From UBA1672 sp033851915 (GTDB lineage: Bacteria > Pseudomonadota > Alphaproteobacteria > Micavibrionales > Micavibrionaceae), in assembly GCA_033851915.1 (NCBI GenBank), contig JAWSVM010000011.1, positions 1 through 64,000 of the forward strand: DNA of 64,000 nt. The letters run 5' to 3'. This document shows positions 22,786-30,985 of the stretch, piece by piece. The translations under genes were made by a program, and so were the position numbers. How positions within the stretch are numbered: the stretch's first letter is position 1; every line of letters begins with the position of its first letter. Below the pieces are notes generated by a model. That model was not told the DNA's origin, ran no database searches, and saw only the letters and a list, made by a program, of their open reading frames with translations.

Positions 22786-23015
22786 TTGCAAGAAAACCAT
22801 TTAAAAGAACACAAATTAAGACAGAGCAGAAAACCATAAAACCTGAACGAGTAAGGATTGTTGATGGTGTTGAGATCGTTACGCCTTGCGTTATTAAGGA
22901 AGTTGAAATTGAGGAAGTTGTCTGGGTTGTGGAAACAGAGGTTGATGGTGAAATTGAGGATCATGAGTTCACAACCAAAAAAGCAGCAACATCATATTTT
23001 GGGGAGGTTAAATAA
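22782..23015 (+). CDS. Small tail-region protein, 77 aa
   Basis: 77 aa from ATG 22782, overlapping the previous stop (ATGA); earlier starts fall in the upstream gene. It begins basic (MIARKPFKRTQIKTEQKTIKPERVRI) and continues with valine/glutamate-rich strands (VDGVEIVTPCVIKEVEIEEVVWVVETEVDGEIEDHEF), suggesting a small beta protein. The stop overlaps the start of the fibre gene by one base. No family recognised; possibly a fibre attachment protein. Confidence 0.6.
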   Translation: MIARKPFKRTQIKTEQKTIKPERVRIVDGVEIVTPCVIKEVEIEEVVWVVETEVDGEIEDHEFTTKKAATSYFGEVK

Positions 23016-23914
23016 TGTCAGCACAAAGACAGATTAGGGGCGCTGCCGCCGTTACTCAGGCAGCACGGACGTTGGTGTCACGGGTATTGGATATTAATAC
23101 AACGAAAAATAGAATACACGTTCATGATGGCTCAACAGTGGGTGGCATCCCGCAGTACAATTGCTTCGATGCTCAAAACCAAGAATTCACTTATGGCGCA
23201 GTAGCAGGGACAAATTCTCTGGTTATGACGTTAGCCATAGCTCCACTTACTTATGCGGTAGGGCAAAAGTTTTCATTTAAGGCGGTTAACGCCAATACTG
23301 GTAGCGTAACGATAAACATAAATTCATTGGGAGCTGTGTCGCTGAGGAAGAAAGACCTTGCTTCACTCGTGGCGCTTGGTGATGGTGATATTATATCAGG
23401 AGGAACATACGATGTTGTTTTTGACGGAACGTATTTTCAAATTAGTATCTCTAACGCAATCCGCGCTGAATGGGAAAAAATAGCTGATGACATAGATATA
23501 TCAGGTACGGATATTGGCAGTTTCACAGGTTTAGATTTATCTGATTTCAAGAGGGTTAAGCTAGTTGCTGAAATTTACGAAACCAGCGCAGTTGATAGCG
23601 GCCTTATATTAATTCAATTTGGTAAAGACTCCTATTCATCCAATTTTTCTATTGCGAACCTCAGCGCGTCAACTTCTGGCCTTTACTTGTACTGTGAGGC
23701 TGTTTTTATAAATCCGTATGTTTCTGGTGTTGCGCCTATGGTTTCTGTAACAGGAAATTATGCTGAAACGGATTCCGAGGTATCAGCAGCATCATCTATC
23801 AATGCGGGGGCCGTAGGTGACACACCGCAAATTAATCAAATTGAACTTAAATTCGGTAGCGGTGGTGAATTATATGAAAGAGGGCGGTTAATGCTCTTGG
23901 GGTCGAGGTTCTAA
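23015..23914 (+). CDS. Tail fibre / receptor-binding protein with tropism-determinant-like N-domain
   Basis: 299 aa. VLDINTTKNRIHVHDGSTVGGIPQYN follows the D-x-x-x-NR-x-x-VHDG-T-x-GG pattern found at the N-terminus of many phage tail spikes and major tropism determinants. The middle (NSLVMTLAIAPLTYAVGQKFSFKAVNANTGSVTININSLGAVSLRKKDLASLVALGDGDIISGGTYDVVFDG) is a repeated-turn phage fibre module. The C-terminal 145 residues are a beta-rich domain probably binding the host surface. It is expected to be the most variable virion protein. Confidence 0.75.
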   Translation: MSAQRQIRGAAAVTQAARTLVSRVLDINTTKNRIHVHDGSTVGGIPQYNCFDAQNQEFTYGAVAGTNSLVMTLAIAPLTYAVGQKFSFKAVNANTGSVTININSLGAVSLRKKDLASLVALGDGDIISGGTYDVVFDGTYFQISISNAIRAEWEKIADDIDISGTDIGSFTGLDLSDFKRVKLVAEIYETSAVDSGLILIQFGKDSYSSNFSIANLSASTSGLYLYCEAVFINPYVSGVAPMVSVTGNYAETDSEVSAASSINAGAVGDTPQINQIELKFGSGGELYERGRLMLLGSRF

Positions 23915-24084
23915 TGCAAAAAAATATTATAGACACAGGTCTTATCACGGGTGGTTCGGTTGTAGCCTTTCTCGGCACACTCGTTCCCACTGTTTTATCT
24001 TTGCTCACCATAGCTGTCCTGATGGGGCGTTTAGTAATCATGTATCAGGATTACAAGATCAACCAGAAGAAGCTGGACGAATGA
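23914..24084 (+). CDS. Small membrane protein, 56 aa, possible holin or holin-regulator
   Basis: 56 codons, starting on the TAATG overlap with the fibre gene and ending on ATGA with the endolysin gene. A single strong hydrophobic helix covers about residues 9-45 (LITGGSVVAFLGTLVPTVLSLLTIAVLMGRLVIMY), with a basic end (DYKINQKKLDE). One or two short transmembrane helices are possible. Placement right before a lysozyme-like gene makes a lysis role likely. It is below common ORF cut-offs. Confidence 0.68.
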   Translation: MQKNIIDTGLITGGSVVAFLGTLVPTVLSLLTIAVLMGRLVIMYQDYKINQKKLDE

Positions 24085-24584
24085 GGTTGTTAGACCTAAT
24101 TGCCCGTCATGAATCTGCTGGAAATTACAATATTATGTATGGCGGCAGGATTGAGCGCCTAACTGAAATGAAAATCTCAGAAGTGCTAAATCTGCAACGG
24201 ATAATAGTCAGAAATGGCGGGCAGTCTGCATCAGGAAAATATCAGATCATCAGAAAGACCCTCCAAGGGCTTGTGGTGGAAATGAAGTTATCCGGCAATG
24301 AGTTGTTCAACGAGGAAATACAAGACCGTATGGCGAAGCAGTTGCTTAAGCGCCGTGGCTATCACAGGTTTCTTTGCCGAACAAAGACACTCAAATCAAT
24401 GGTGCGCAACTTATCGCAGGAATGGGCGAGTTTCCCCAGGGATGAGTGCGGACGAAGTTATTACGCGGGCGATGGATTAAATAAGGCCTTGGTCAGTTAT
24501 GACGAGGTAATCAGAGTTTTAAAACTAGAGAGAAAACGGGCGCTTACTGAGCGCCTTTTATTATGGAGGAAAGAGAATGTTTAA
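24081..24584 (+). CDS. Endolysin, lambda R / GH104-like lytic transglycosylase
   Basis: 167 aa. DLIARHESAGNYNIMYGG resembles the first active-site block (E in ARHESAG), GGQSASGKYQIIRKTLQGLVVEMKL the GAGRYQLL-like second block, and LSQEWASFPRDECG the NIWASLP-like third block of lambda R (glycoside hydrolase family 104 lytic transglycosylase). There is no signal peptide, so export through a holin is needed, which agrees with its membrane-protein neighbours. Overlaps the preceding and following genes. Confidence 0.78.
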   Translation: MRLLDLIARHESAGNYNIMYGGRIERLTEMKISEVLNLQRIIVRNGGQSASGKYQIIRKTLQGLVVEMKLSGNELFNEEIQDRMAKQLLKRRGYHRFLCRTKTLKSMVRNLSQEWASFPRDECGRSYYAGDGLNKALVSYDEVIRVLKLERKRALTERLLLWRKENV

Positions 24585-25116
24585 GAAAATTATACTAGGC
24601 CAAATACGGCATTTACTTGGGGCAGGGGGTTCGGGTCTTACGACTTGGCTTATCGCTCATGGAGCAAGCGCGACAGACGTTGACGTGATGATATCGGGGC
24701 TTTTGGCTGCCATCGGGTTCATATGGTCTGGATATGCAAAATATCGTGAAGACAATGCACCTATCAAGATCCGTAAATTCAACGCGGTGTTCATGATGTT
24801 TGGGTTGATGCTCTTGCTGTCAAATTGCGCAGTCATTGAAAAAATCACTGATAAATTCGAGAAGCCGAACTGTCAGGAGCGGGTGGCCATTGTGTCAGCG
24901 GTCATTGTCACAGTTTCAAATGAAGTCGTCATTGCGTCACAGCAAGATCGAATGTCCGTAAAGAACAGACGAATTGCCATTGATAGCATTGATGCTGCAA
25001 TGAACATAGCTGACAGGGCAGGGGCGTTCTGTTCACTCAATGAGGTTGTGGCAAACAACTACGTGGATGCGCTCTACGACACCGTAAAAGAAATAACCAA
25101 ATTGATAGGAGAATAG
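24577..25116 (+). CDS. Pam3_gp28-like holin fused to a lipobox-containing (spanin-like) segment
   Basis: 179 aa. Residues 10-58 (IRHLLGAGGSGLTTWLIAHGASATDVDVMISGLLAAIGFIWSGYAKYRED) are a two-helix holin unit resembling the Pam3_gp28 family. After a basic stretch (IKIRKFN) a third hydrophobic segment ends in LLLSNC (C84), a good lipobox, and residues 85-179 form an alpha-rich, soluble domain with two further cysteines. So one ORF joins a holin-like part to an outer-membrane-lipoprotein-like part. Internal ATGs at 24793 and 24796 could start the lipoprotein alone, but have no evident ribosome site. A role in lysis as holin and outer spanin is inferred. Confidence 0.6.
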   Translation: MFKKIILGQIRHLLGAGGSGLTTWLIAHGASATDVDVMISGLLAAIGFIWSGYAKYREDNAPIKIRKFNAVFMMFGLMLLLSNCAVIEKITDKFEKPNCQERVAIVSAVIVTVSNEVVIASQQDRMSVKNRRIAIDSIDAAMNIADRAGAFCSLNEVVANNYVDALYDTVKEITKLIGE

Positions 25117-25119
25117 ACC

Positions 25120-25344
25120 ATGGGACTGAATGTAAAAGACGTTAAAGAGTTGGTGGATCAGGTAACGGTCTATGTGGAAATGGCCTCTATTGCTGCGGTT
25201 GGTATTAAAGCCATCCAAGAACTGCTCGCAAAAGGCAATGACCTGAGTAACGCGGAGCTGCAAAAGCTGTTATCTGAAAACCGCGCCACCATTGAAAGCA
25301 ATAAAGCAAAAATCGAAGCCACTATTGCGCGCGATACTCAATAA
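25120..25344 (+). CDS. Small coiled-coil protein of the lysis region, 74 aa
   Basis: 74 aa, starting three bases after the previous stop. The sequence is almost wholly helical: VKDVKELVDQVTVYVEMASIAAVGIKAIQELLAKG, then ELQKLLSENRATIESNKAKIEATIARDTQ with heptad-like spacing. It has no strong transmembrane segment. Its place at the end of the lysis genes could suggest a spanin partner or a virion protein, but I recognise no family. Confidence 0.55.
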   Translation: MGLNVKDVKELVDQVTVYVEMASIAAVGIKAIQELLAKGNDLSNAELQKLLSENRATIESNKAKIEATIARDTQ

Positions 25345-25371
25345 AACCCCCTAAAATCTAAGGATATTCCG

Positions 25372-26931
25372 ATGAATAGAAACAAGCTCACGCTGTTTTT
25401 AACGCTACTGCTGTGCGTTTTTTCGCTTAAAACATATGCTCTAGGGCTGCAATTGGGGCTAGGGTTTACGGCCCCAGTCGTTGTTGATGGCGGTTCAGTC
25501 CCAGCACTGCCTGAGGCGCACTTGTTCCTATCCATCGGTAACAGCCACGACATAGGCCGAGACGATGCGCTAGGCGGTGATATCTTTCCCGCGAAAGTCT
25601 GGCAATGGACGCAGGGTGGCATATTCACACAGCCAGTTGCGGCACAGCTTGACCATGTGGACGAGAACTCAGATGAATATGCCGTTGATATTAGTTTTAC
25701 GCAGGATTATCTTGCTGCAAATCCCAGTATAAATCGCTTGGTAATGGTGCCGAATGCAGACCGTAGCACTGGTATGGTGTCAGGGCACTGGTCGTTCCAA
25801 CCATCAGACCACCCGAATTTGCTTACAGACTCTGTAGTGCGGTATAACGCAGCTTATGCCCAACTGGTCAGTGATGGCTTTGCGGTTACAACGGCTGGCG
25901 TGTTCTACCACAATGCTAATCCTGATTACAGCGATTCAGACTACGATACACATCGAGAGGATATTGACGGTTTAATAGCGTATTTACGGGCAAACCTTAT
26001 AGGTGGCGCTGATATTGCAATAGTTATTGGCGGCGGCATGAACAATCAGCAATTCAGCGGACGAACAACGAATGATGCTTTATTCCAAGCGAATTTGCTT
26101 GGCGTGGAATACAGGAATATCGGCGTTGCATCATATGACACAATTAATCCCAGATATGGCTACAGCGATAATCTTCCTGTTGCTAATAAAGCGGGGGATG
26201 GCATTCACTCAGACCGCGCCGGAGATATAACAAAGGGGCATTTACGATATAATTCGCTGTTACGCGCGGCAGTGAACGCAGAACCTAACGCACCGTTTTC
26301 TAACCTCGCAAGCTGGGCAGGATGGGATGCTTTCATAGATTTCCGCTCCGGTACTGGCAGAGACATGACGGGCAATGGAAACCATCTAATTCGTAATGGT
26401 GTCCCGCTTATTCGTTTTGAGGGCATTACCCAGCAGCTTGTGTTTGACCGCCCCTCTGGTAGCAGCCGATATTACCGTGCAGGGTCAACAACGGGGGTGA
26501 GTTACACAAAATCTGTGTTTATAAAATTTGATACACTGGATACGCAGGGCTTGATGCAGGATAGCGATAATGGAACACGGTTTTTCCTAACAAGCTCAGG
26601 CAATGAACTGCGCGCATATCACACAAGCTCATCTGACCGCGTTGATTTCCCCAGGGGCGATTTAGCGACAGGCCAATATTACCTGATAACAGTAACCTAT
26701 GATTCCGCTTCAACAACAATGAAGATCTATCTGGATGGGGTATTGAAAGATACAAATACCAGTGTCGGTGCGCACAGCTTATCAGGTGGTGAATACATTG
26801 GCGCGCAGAACGGATCAGGGGCTGGTAAGATGGAAGCAGACATGGCTTTCGTTGGTTACAGATCAACCGTTATGACGCTTACTGAAATCCAAGACCTGAA
26901 CACGGCTGCACAGAGTTTGATTGTTCCTTAA
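25372..26931 (+). CDS. Secreted SGNH/SASA-type carbohydrate esterase with LamG-like domain
   Basis: 519 aa. A signal peptide (MNRNKLTLFLTLLLCVFSLKTYA) precedes a SASA-type SGNH hydrolase: FLSIGNSHDIG (Ser block I), VIGGGMNNQQF, and KAGDGIHSDRAGDI (DxxH catalytic pair). Residues about 320-519 form a concanavalin A-like/LamG beta-sandwich (SVFIKFDTLDTQGLMQ, YLITVTYDSASTTMKIYLDG). Such esterases remove acetyl groups from glycans. The signal peptide argues against a simple virion part; a product secreted by the lysogen (lysogenic conversion) or processed during lysis are options. It is the last phage-side gene before the boundary. Confidence 0.8.
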   Translation: MNRNKLTLFLTLLLCVFSLKTYALGLQLGLGFTAPVVVDGGSVPALPEAHLFLSIGNSHDIGRDDALGGDIFPAKVWQWTQGGIFTQPVAAQLDHVDENSDEYAVDISFTQDYLAANPSINRLVMVPNADRSTGMVSGHWSFQPSDHPNLLTDSVVRYNAAYAQLVSDGFAVTTAGVFYHNANPDYSDSDYDTHREDIDGLIAYLRANLIGGADIAIVIGGGMNNQQFSGRTTNDALFQANLLGVEYRNIGVASYDTINPRYGYSDNLPVANKAGDGIHSDRAGDITKGHLRYNSLLRAAVNAEPNAPFSNLASWAGWDAFIDFRSGTGRDMTGNGNHLIRNGVPLIRFEGITQQLVFDRPSGSSRYYRAGSTTGVSYTKSVFIKFDTLDTQGLMQDSDNGTRFFLTSSGNELRAYHTSSSDRVDFPRGDLATGQYYLITVTYDSASTTMKIYLDGVLKDTNTSVGAHSLSGGEYIGAQNGSGAGKMEADMAFVGYRSTVMTLTEIQDLNTAAQSLIVP

Positions 26932-27172
26932 TTAAGGGTGTGCTGTATCCTTAAATACTATTTTCAGCATGTTTTTTACACTTATATATATACCTACATT
27001 ATTATAGGTTAATTGTGAATTACCAGCGTATTGCCTACGATTAAAATAAAATGATTATATCACAGTATGTTACGACTTAAATCTGTCCAATCCATCATTG
27101 GGGCAACAGAAATTGGCACTATGGCGTTATTCACTTGATTCATGTTGCATTATTTATCATAAAATAGGGACG
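26932..27172. other. Prophage-host boundary region (attachment site expected here)
   Basis: A 241-bp AT-rich, gene-free stretch between the esterase and the host SH3 gene. It contains a perfect 12-bp palindrome CCTTAATTAAGG (26926-26937, overlapping the esterase stop) and CCAAT-N5-ATTGG (27087-27101). No tRNA or truncated gene is present, so the core att sequence cannot be recognised without the left end. The promoter of the SH3 gene should lie at its right side. Confidence 0.5.
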
Positions 27173-27709
27173 ATGCGACTCATAAATTTAAAAAATCTGG
27201 TTTTTATGTCTATTCTTGCCCTTGGTCTTATTTCCATGGGCGGATTATCTCATGCTGCACAGAATCAAATTTTCAGTAATAGCGGCTTAAAGATTCCCCG
27301 TTTTGTATCTTTATCCAATAATAAAACCAATGTTAGGGCAGGGCCGGGGCAAAAATATCCCGTGAAATGGGTTATCAATAGAAAATCTTTGCCCGTTGAA
27401 GTTATCCTCGAATTTGATCACTGGCGAAAGATAAAAGACCAAGAAGGTGCAGAAGGCTGGGTTTTTCACTCACTTTTATCAGGAAAAAGGACGGCTATTA
27501 TTTTAGGTGAAAATACGGTCTCTGCTTATGAAACTCCTTTTGATGAAAACCATGAAAAATCACGTATTTCCATGCACTTAGAGCCAATGAGTGTTGTCTA
27601 TTTAGAGTCCTGTGAAGGTGTTTGGTGTGCCATCACAACATCAGGATTATCGGGATGGATAAAAAGAAAATCACTTTGGGGTGTTTACGAAACGGAAAAT
27701 ATTGATTAG
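27173..27709 (+). CDS. Secreted SH3-domain protein (SH3_4)
   Basis: 178 aa from ATG 27173; an upstream in-frame start (27098) would precede the signal peptide and is rejected. Signal peptide residues 1-29 (LKNLVFMSILALGLISMGGLSHA). Two bacterial SH3 repeats follow: FVSLSNNKTNVRAGPGQKYPVKWVINRKSLPVEVILEFDHWRKIKDQEGAEGWVFHSLLSGKRTAII, and a degenerate second one ending SGWIKRKSLWGVY. This SH3_4 (PF06347) protein is widespread in alphaproteobacteria and is probably periplasmic; its ligand is unknown. First host gene next to the prophage. Confidence 0.88.
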   Translation: MRLINLKNLVFMSILALGLISMGGLSHAAQNQIFSNSGLKIPRFVSLSNNKTNVRAGPGQKYPVKWVINRKSLPVEVILEFDHWRKIKDQEGAEGWVFHSLLSGKRTAIILGENTVSAYETPFDENHEKSRISMHLEPMSVVYLESCEGVWCAITTSGLSGWIKRKSLWGVYETENID

Positions 27710-27791
27710 AATCATATTCGTAGCGTTCGTTACGTATCTAAAATTCCTTCCACAACCTTATCAACAATTCTGTCTGTAGGTTTTATTCAAA

Positions 27792-28769
27792 ATGTTTGCA
27801 CTAACTAATAAGCCGGAAATGGGCGCCCGTTTCTACTCTGCTCTGATTCAACTCGCTGCTGATCATGAGCGCGGTATTGACAGCATGAAAGTGATTCAGC
27901 ATATGGCTGGTGTCCTTGTTGAAACCTATTATATTTTTGAGGATTCCGATCAGGCAATGCAGGCCAGTTTTAAAAAGCTGTCTGGACTATTGAATTGCCA
28001 TCCTGCGCCGGGGATGCTTGCACCTTATGCGCTGCCACCTGCACATATTATTGATTTCGAAACAGAGCGTGGGCGTCTTGCTGCGCGTGTGTTCTTTGAA
28101 GAGTGGCTCGATTGTAATTTTGAACTACACGACCTTATCCTTAATGTATTCCAACATATTATTATTGGTTGGGAAGATATGGGCGTTCCGCGTGAGGAAA
28201 CTCTGCGTTTGCTTATCGAATGCGTGAAAAAATGTATGGCTTTTGAAATTGCTGCGCAGGAATTATGCGACGTTTCTATTGAATATCAAGTCGGCCGCAA
28301 GGACTGGAGCGTAGGGGATTGTATCGCTGCTCTCAGTGGTGTCGCGGGGCGTCGTTTGGCGATATCGTTGAGCTCCTCCGAGGTTTGTGATTATTTCAGA
28401 GGCTCGGACTTACCGGATAACCTTGACCGTATTGTTTACAATATGACACAAGAAGCTGTGCGTTTAGGCGTGCCTGCGGGCAGTGATTGGCGTTTTGGAT
28501 TGGCCGCTAATGATACACCAATTAATGCACCTGTTGAGCTTATCAGAGAGTTAGAGCCACGATGCTTACGCTTTTTCCGTGCTATTGGTTTAAGCGGATC
28601 ATACGATCAGGCTGTGTCGTGTGCAAAAGCTGCGGGGCGTATGATTGCTGTGGCGTCAGGTGGTGATCTTCCTGAAATTGAACCGGCAATTGCCAAGCCT
28701 TTGGCAATGTCTGCGATAACCGAAAGCTATAAGTTCGTTTGCCTTGATTTCGATATGGTCTCTTTCTAA
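27792..28769 (+). CDS. Hypothetical protein, 325 aa, upstream of fabA
   Basis: 325 aa, no signal peptide, mainly helical, rich in Cys (for example CVKKCMAFEIAAQELCDVS). It starts MFALTNKPEMGARFYSALIQLAADHERGIDSMK. I recognise no catalytic motif. Two alanine-rich helices at the end (YDQAVSCAKAAGRMIAVAS) precede a hydrophobic tail. It sits 91 bp upstream of fabA on the same strand, so it may share regulation with fatty acid genes. It may be lineage-specific. Confidence 0.75.
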   Translation: MFALTNKPEMGARFYSALIQLAADHERGIDSMKVIQHMAGVLVETYYIFEDSDQAMQASFKKLSGLLNCHPAPGMLAPYALPPAHIIDFETERGRLAARVFFEEWLDCNFELHDLILNVFQHIIIGWEDMGVPREETLRLLIECVKKCMAFEIAAQELCDVSIEYQVGRKDWSVGDCIAALSGVAGRRLAISLSSSEVCDYFRGSDLPDNLDRIVYNMTQEAVRLGVPAGSDWRFGLAANDTPINAPVELIRELEPRCLRFFRAIGLSGSYDQAVSCAKAAGRMIAVASGGDLPEIEPAIAKPLAMSAITESYKFVCLDFDMVSF

Positions 28770-28860
28770 GTCATTTTCATACGAAAATACGACATCAATG
28801 CTTGCCCCCTTTGCCAGAACCTCGTATAAATCTCTTTGAAATAAAAAGTAGCGAGAGACC

Positions 28861-29382
28861 ATGACTTTTGTACAAAAATCCAGTTATTCATATGAAGAAA
28901 TAATAACCTGCGCGAACGGTGATATGTTTGGTGCAGGTAATGCGCAGCTCCCATTGCCACCAATGTTAATGCTAGACCGTATTACGAATGTTTCCCTTGA
29001 TGGTGGAGCGAACGGTAAAGGTGTTATTGAGGCGGAATTTGATATTCATCCTGACCTTTGGTTCTATAAATGCCACTTTATAGGCGATCCGGTTATGCCT
29101 GGTTGTTTGGGACTAGACGGCTTATGGCAGCTTTTAGGTTTTTACCTCGGCTGGACAGAGTCAAAAGGCGCAGGCCGTGCTCTTGGTGTTGGTGAAATTA
29201 AACTTGCGGCTATGGTGACGCCTGATGTTAAGTTACTTAAATACGTTGTCGATATAAAACGCGTTATGAAGGGTAAGCTGGTTCTTGGCATTGCCGACGG
29301 CACGATATACGCCGATGGTGAGAAGGCTTACAGTGTAAAGGGTCTTAAAGTTGGATTATTCGATAATTCAGCAGCAGAATAG
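28861..29382 (+). CDS. fabA: 3-hydroxydecanoyl-ACP dehydratase/isomerase
   Basis: 173 aa, normal length. LWFYKCHFIGDPVMPGCLGLDGLWQLLGFYLGW contains the catalytic His72 and Asp86 equivalents of E. coli FabA (H70, D84) in the hot-dog fold. FabA introduces the cis double bond at the C10 stage of fatty acid synthesis, making unsaturated fatty acids with FabB. It is followed 11 bases later by fabB, and by csaA and fabI, as one likely operon. Confidence 0.97.
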   Translation: MTFVQKSSYSYEEIITCANGDMFGAGNAQLPLPPMLMLDRITNVSLDGGANGKGVIEAEFDIHPDLWFYKCHFIGDPVMPGCLGLDGLWQLLGFYLGWTESKGAGRALGVGEIKLAAMVTPDVKLLKYVVDIKRVMKGKLVLGIADGTIYADGEKAYSVKGLKVGLFDNSAAE

Positions 29383-29393
29383 AGGAGTATAAT

Positions 29394-30620
29394 ATGCGCC
29401 GTGTTGTTATTACTGGAATTGGTATTGTTTCTTGTATTGGAACGAATGCAGATGATGTCCTGACCTCTTTAAAAGCAGGAAAGTCAGGCATTACAGCCGC
29501 AGAAGGGTACGCTGAACTTGGTTTTAGATCTCAGGTGCATGGAAAACCTGATATTGATCTTAAGGCATCGATTGATAAGCGTTTATGGCGTTTTATGGGC
29601 GATGCAGCAGGTTATGTTCACCTTTCTATGGAACAAGCCATCGCAGATTCAGGTTTAGCTGATGAAGACGTTAGTAACGAGCGCACAGGTATTATTGTTG
29701 GCTCTGGCGGGCCATCTACGCGGGCGCAGGTTTTAGCCGCTGATGTTACACGTGAAAAGGGCGCAAAGCGCGTGGGGCCATTTGCTGTGCCAAAGGCGAT
29801 GTGTTCAACAACCTCTGCAACGGCATCTACGAATTTTAAGATTAAAGGCGTGAACTATACGATTTCATCTGCCTGTTCAACATCCGCGCATTGTATTGGT
29901 AATGCGACAGAGCTTATCCAATGGGGTAAGCAAGATGTGATGTTTGCCGGTGGCGGTGAAGAGCTGGACTGGACGTTGTCTGTGCTCTTTGATGCGATGG
30001 GCGCGATGAGTTCGAATTATAATGATACGCCGGAAAAAGCAGCACGTGCTTATGATGCCAATCGTGATGGTTTCGTGATTAGTGGCGGCGGCGGTATTGT
30101 TGTTCTGGAAGAGCTGGAGCATGCTTTGGCTCGTGGCGCCAAAATCTATGGTGAAGTCACAGGTTATGGCGCGACATCCGATGGGCATGACATGGTTGCA
30201 CCAAGCGGCGAGGGCGGCAAACGCGCTATGCTGAAAGCTTTGGAAACAGTTACAACGCCTGTTACCTATATCAATACACATGGTACATCAACGCCTGTTG
30301 GCGATATAGGAGAGCTGGACGCAATCCGTGAGGTGTTCGGTGCATTGGATCAAGATATGCCGCATATCAGTGCAACGAAGTCTATGACGGGACATTCTTT
30401 GGGTGCGACCGGCGTTCAGGAAACAATCTACAGCCTCTTGATGATGCAAAATGATTTTGTTGCGCCAAGTATCAATATCGAAACATTGGATGAAGGTGCA
30501 AAAGGTTTACCAATTGCGCGTGAACGTGTTGATAACGTGACACATGAAACCATTATTTCCAACAGCTTTGGCTTTGGTGGAACAAATTGTAGCTTGGCTA
30601 TAAGCCGCTATAAGGCTTAA
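29394..30620 (+). CDS. fabB: Beta-ketoacyl-ACP synthase I
   Basis: 408 aa. Active-site Cys in SSACSTSAHCIGNA, His in NTHGTSTPVGD, and His in ATKSMTGHSLGATG, with the catalytic Lys at TKSMTG, make the thiolase-fold triad of KAS I/II. Pairing with fabA identifies it as FabB, which elongates the cis-3-decenoyl-ACP product. The C-terminus NSFGFGGTNCSLAISRYKA is standard. Confidence 0.96.
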   Translation: MRRVVITGIGIVSCIGTNADDVLTSLKAGKSGITAAEGYAELGFRSQVHGKPDIDLKASIDKRLWRFMGDAAGYVHLSMEQAIADSGLADEDVSNERTGIIVGSGGPSTRAQVLAADVTREKGAKRVGPFAVPKAMCSTTSATASTNFKIKGVNYTISSACSTSAHCIGNATELIQWGKQDVMFAGGGEELDWTLSVLFDAMGAMSSNYNDTPEKAARAYDANRDGFVISGGGGIVVLEELEHALARGAKIYGEVTGYGATSDGHDMVAPSGEGGKRAMLKALETVTTPVTYINTHGTSTPVGDIGELDAIREVFGALDQDMPHISATKSMTGHSLGATGVQETIYSLLMMQNDFVAPSINIETLDEGAKGLPIARERVDNVTHETIISNSFGFGGTNCSLAISRYKA

Positions 30621-30624
30621 GGGG

Positions 30625-30960
30625 ATGAGCATTCCTTTTGATGATTTCATGAAAGTTGATATTCGTATTGGTACGATTGTTGATGCTCAAGATTTTCCTG
30701 AGGCTCGGAAACCGGCTTTTAAGCTGTTTATAGATTTTGGGGAAGAGATAGGGCAGAAGAAATCTTCGGCTCAAATTACCAAAAACTATTCTCGTGAAGA
30801 GTTGATTGGTAAGCAAGTGATGGCGGTTGTGAATTTTGAGCCCCGCCAAATAGGGCCATTTATGTCAGAGGTTTTAACGCTTGGCGTTCCTGATGAAAAT
30901 GGTGAAGTGATGTTAATGCAGCCAAGTGCAAATGTGCCAAATGGCGGACGTTTATATTAA
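30625..30960 (+). CDS. csaA: CsaA-like tRNA-binding-domain protein
   Basis: 111 aa, the single EMAP/tRNA-binding OB-fold (PF01588): DDFMKVDIRIGTIVDAQDFPEARKPAFKLFIDFG, then KKSSAQITKNYSREELIGKQVMAVVNFEPRQIGPFMSEVLTLG. The form DLVKVDIRVGTI-PEARKPA is typical of CsaA, a dimer that binds tRNA and has chaperone-like activity. Placed between fabB and fabI, with a 4-base gap after fabB, it is part of the operon though not a known fatty-acid gene. Confidence 0.92.
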   Translation: MSIPFDDFMKVDIRIGTIVDAQDFPEARKPAFKLFIDFGEEIGQKKSSAQITKNYSREELIGKQVMAVVNFEPRQIGPFMSEVLTLGVPDENGEVMLMQPSANVPNGGRLY

Positions 30961-30985
30961 TAAGATAGTGAAGGATAAGCATAGA

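Larger units (their letters stand above)
1..27000. mobile_element. Prophage, siphovirus-like with HK97-type head module (left end outside window)
   Basis: A continuous set of phage genes runs from the window edge to the esterase gene ending at 26931: repressor/Cro switch, replication and nucleic-acid genes, TerS/TerL, portal, protease, capsid, connectors, tail tube, tape measure, tail tip, lysis. The next gene (27173) is an ordinary host SH3 protein. The right boundary is inferred to lie in 26932-27172; 27000 is only a nominal value. No integrase, excisionase or att repeat is visible, so the left end must be upstream of base 1. The long tape measure and a tail tube without a sheath gene indicate a long non-contractile tail. 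Head genes look intact, so the element may be functional, which is inference. Confidence 0.93.

Noticed and set aside
24793..25116. Separate lipoprotein gene starting at 24793 or 24796
   Set aside because: No ribosome-binding site precedes either ATG and the basic residues expected before the lipobox lie upstream of them, so I annotated one fused ORF and listed the alternative only as a possibility.
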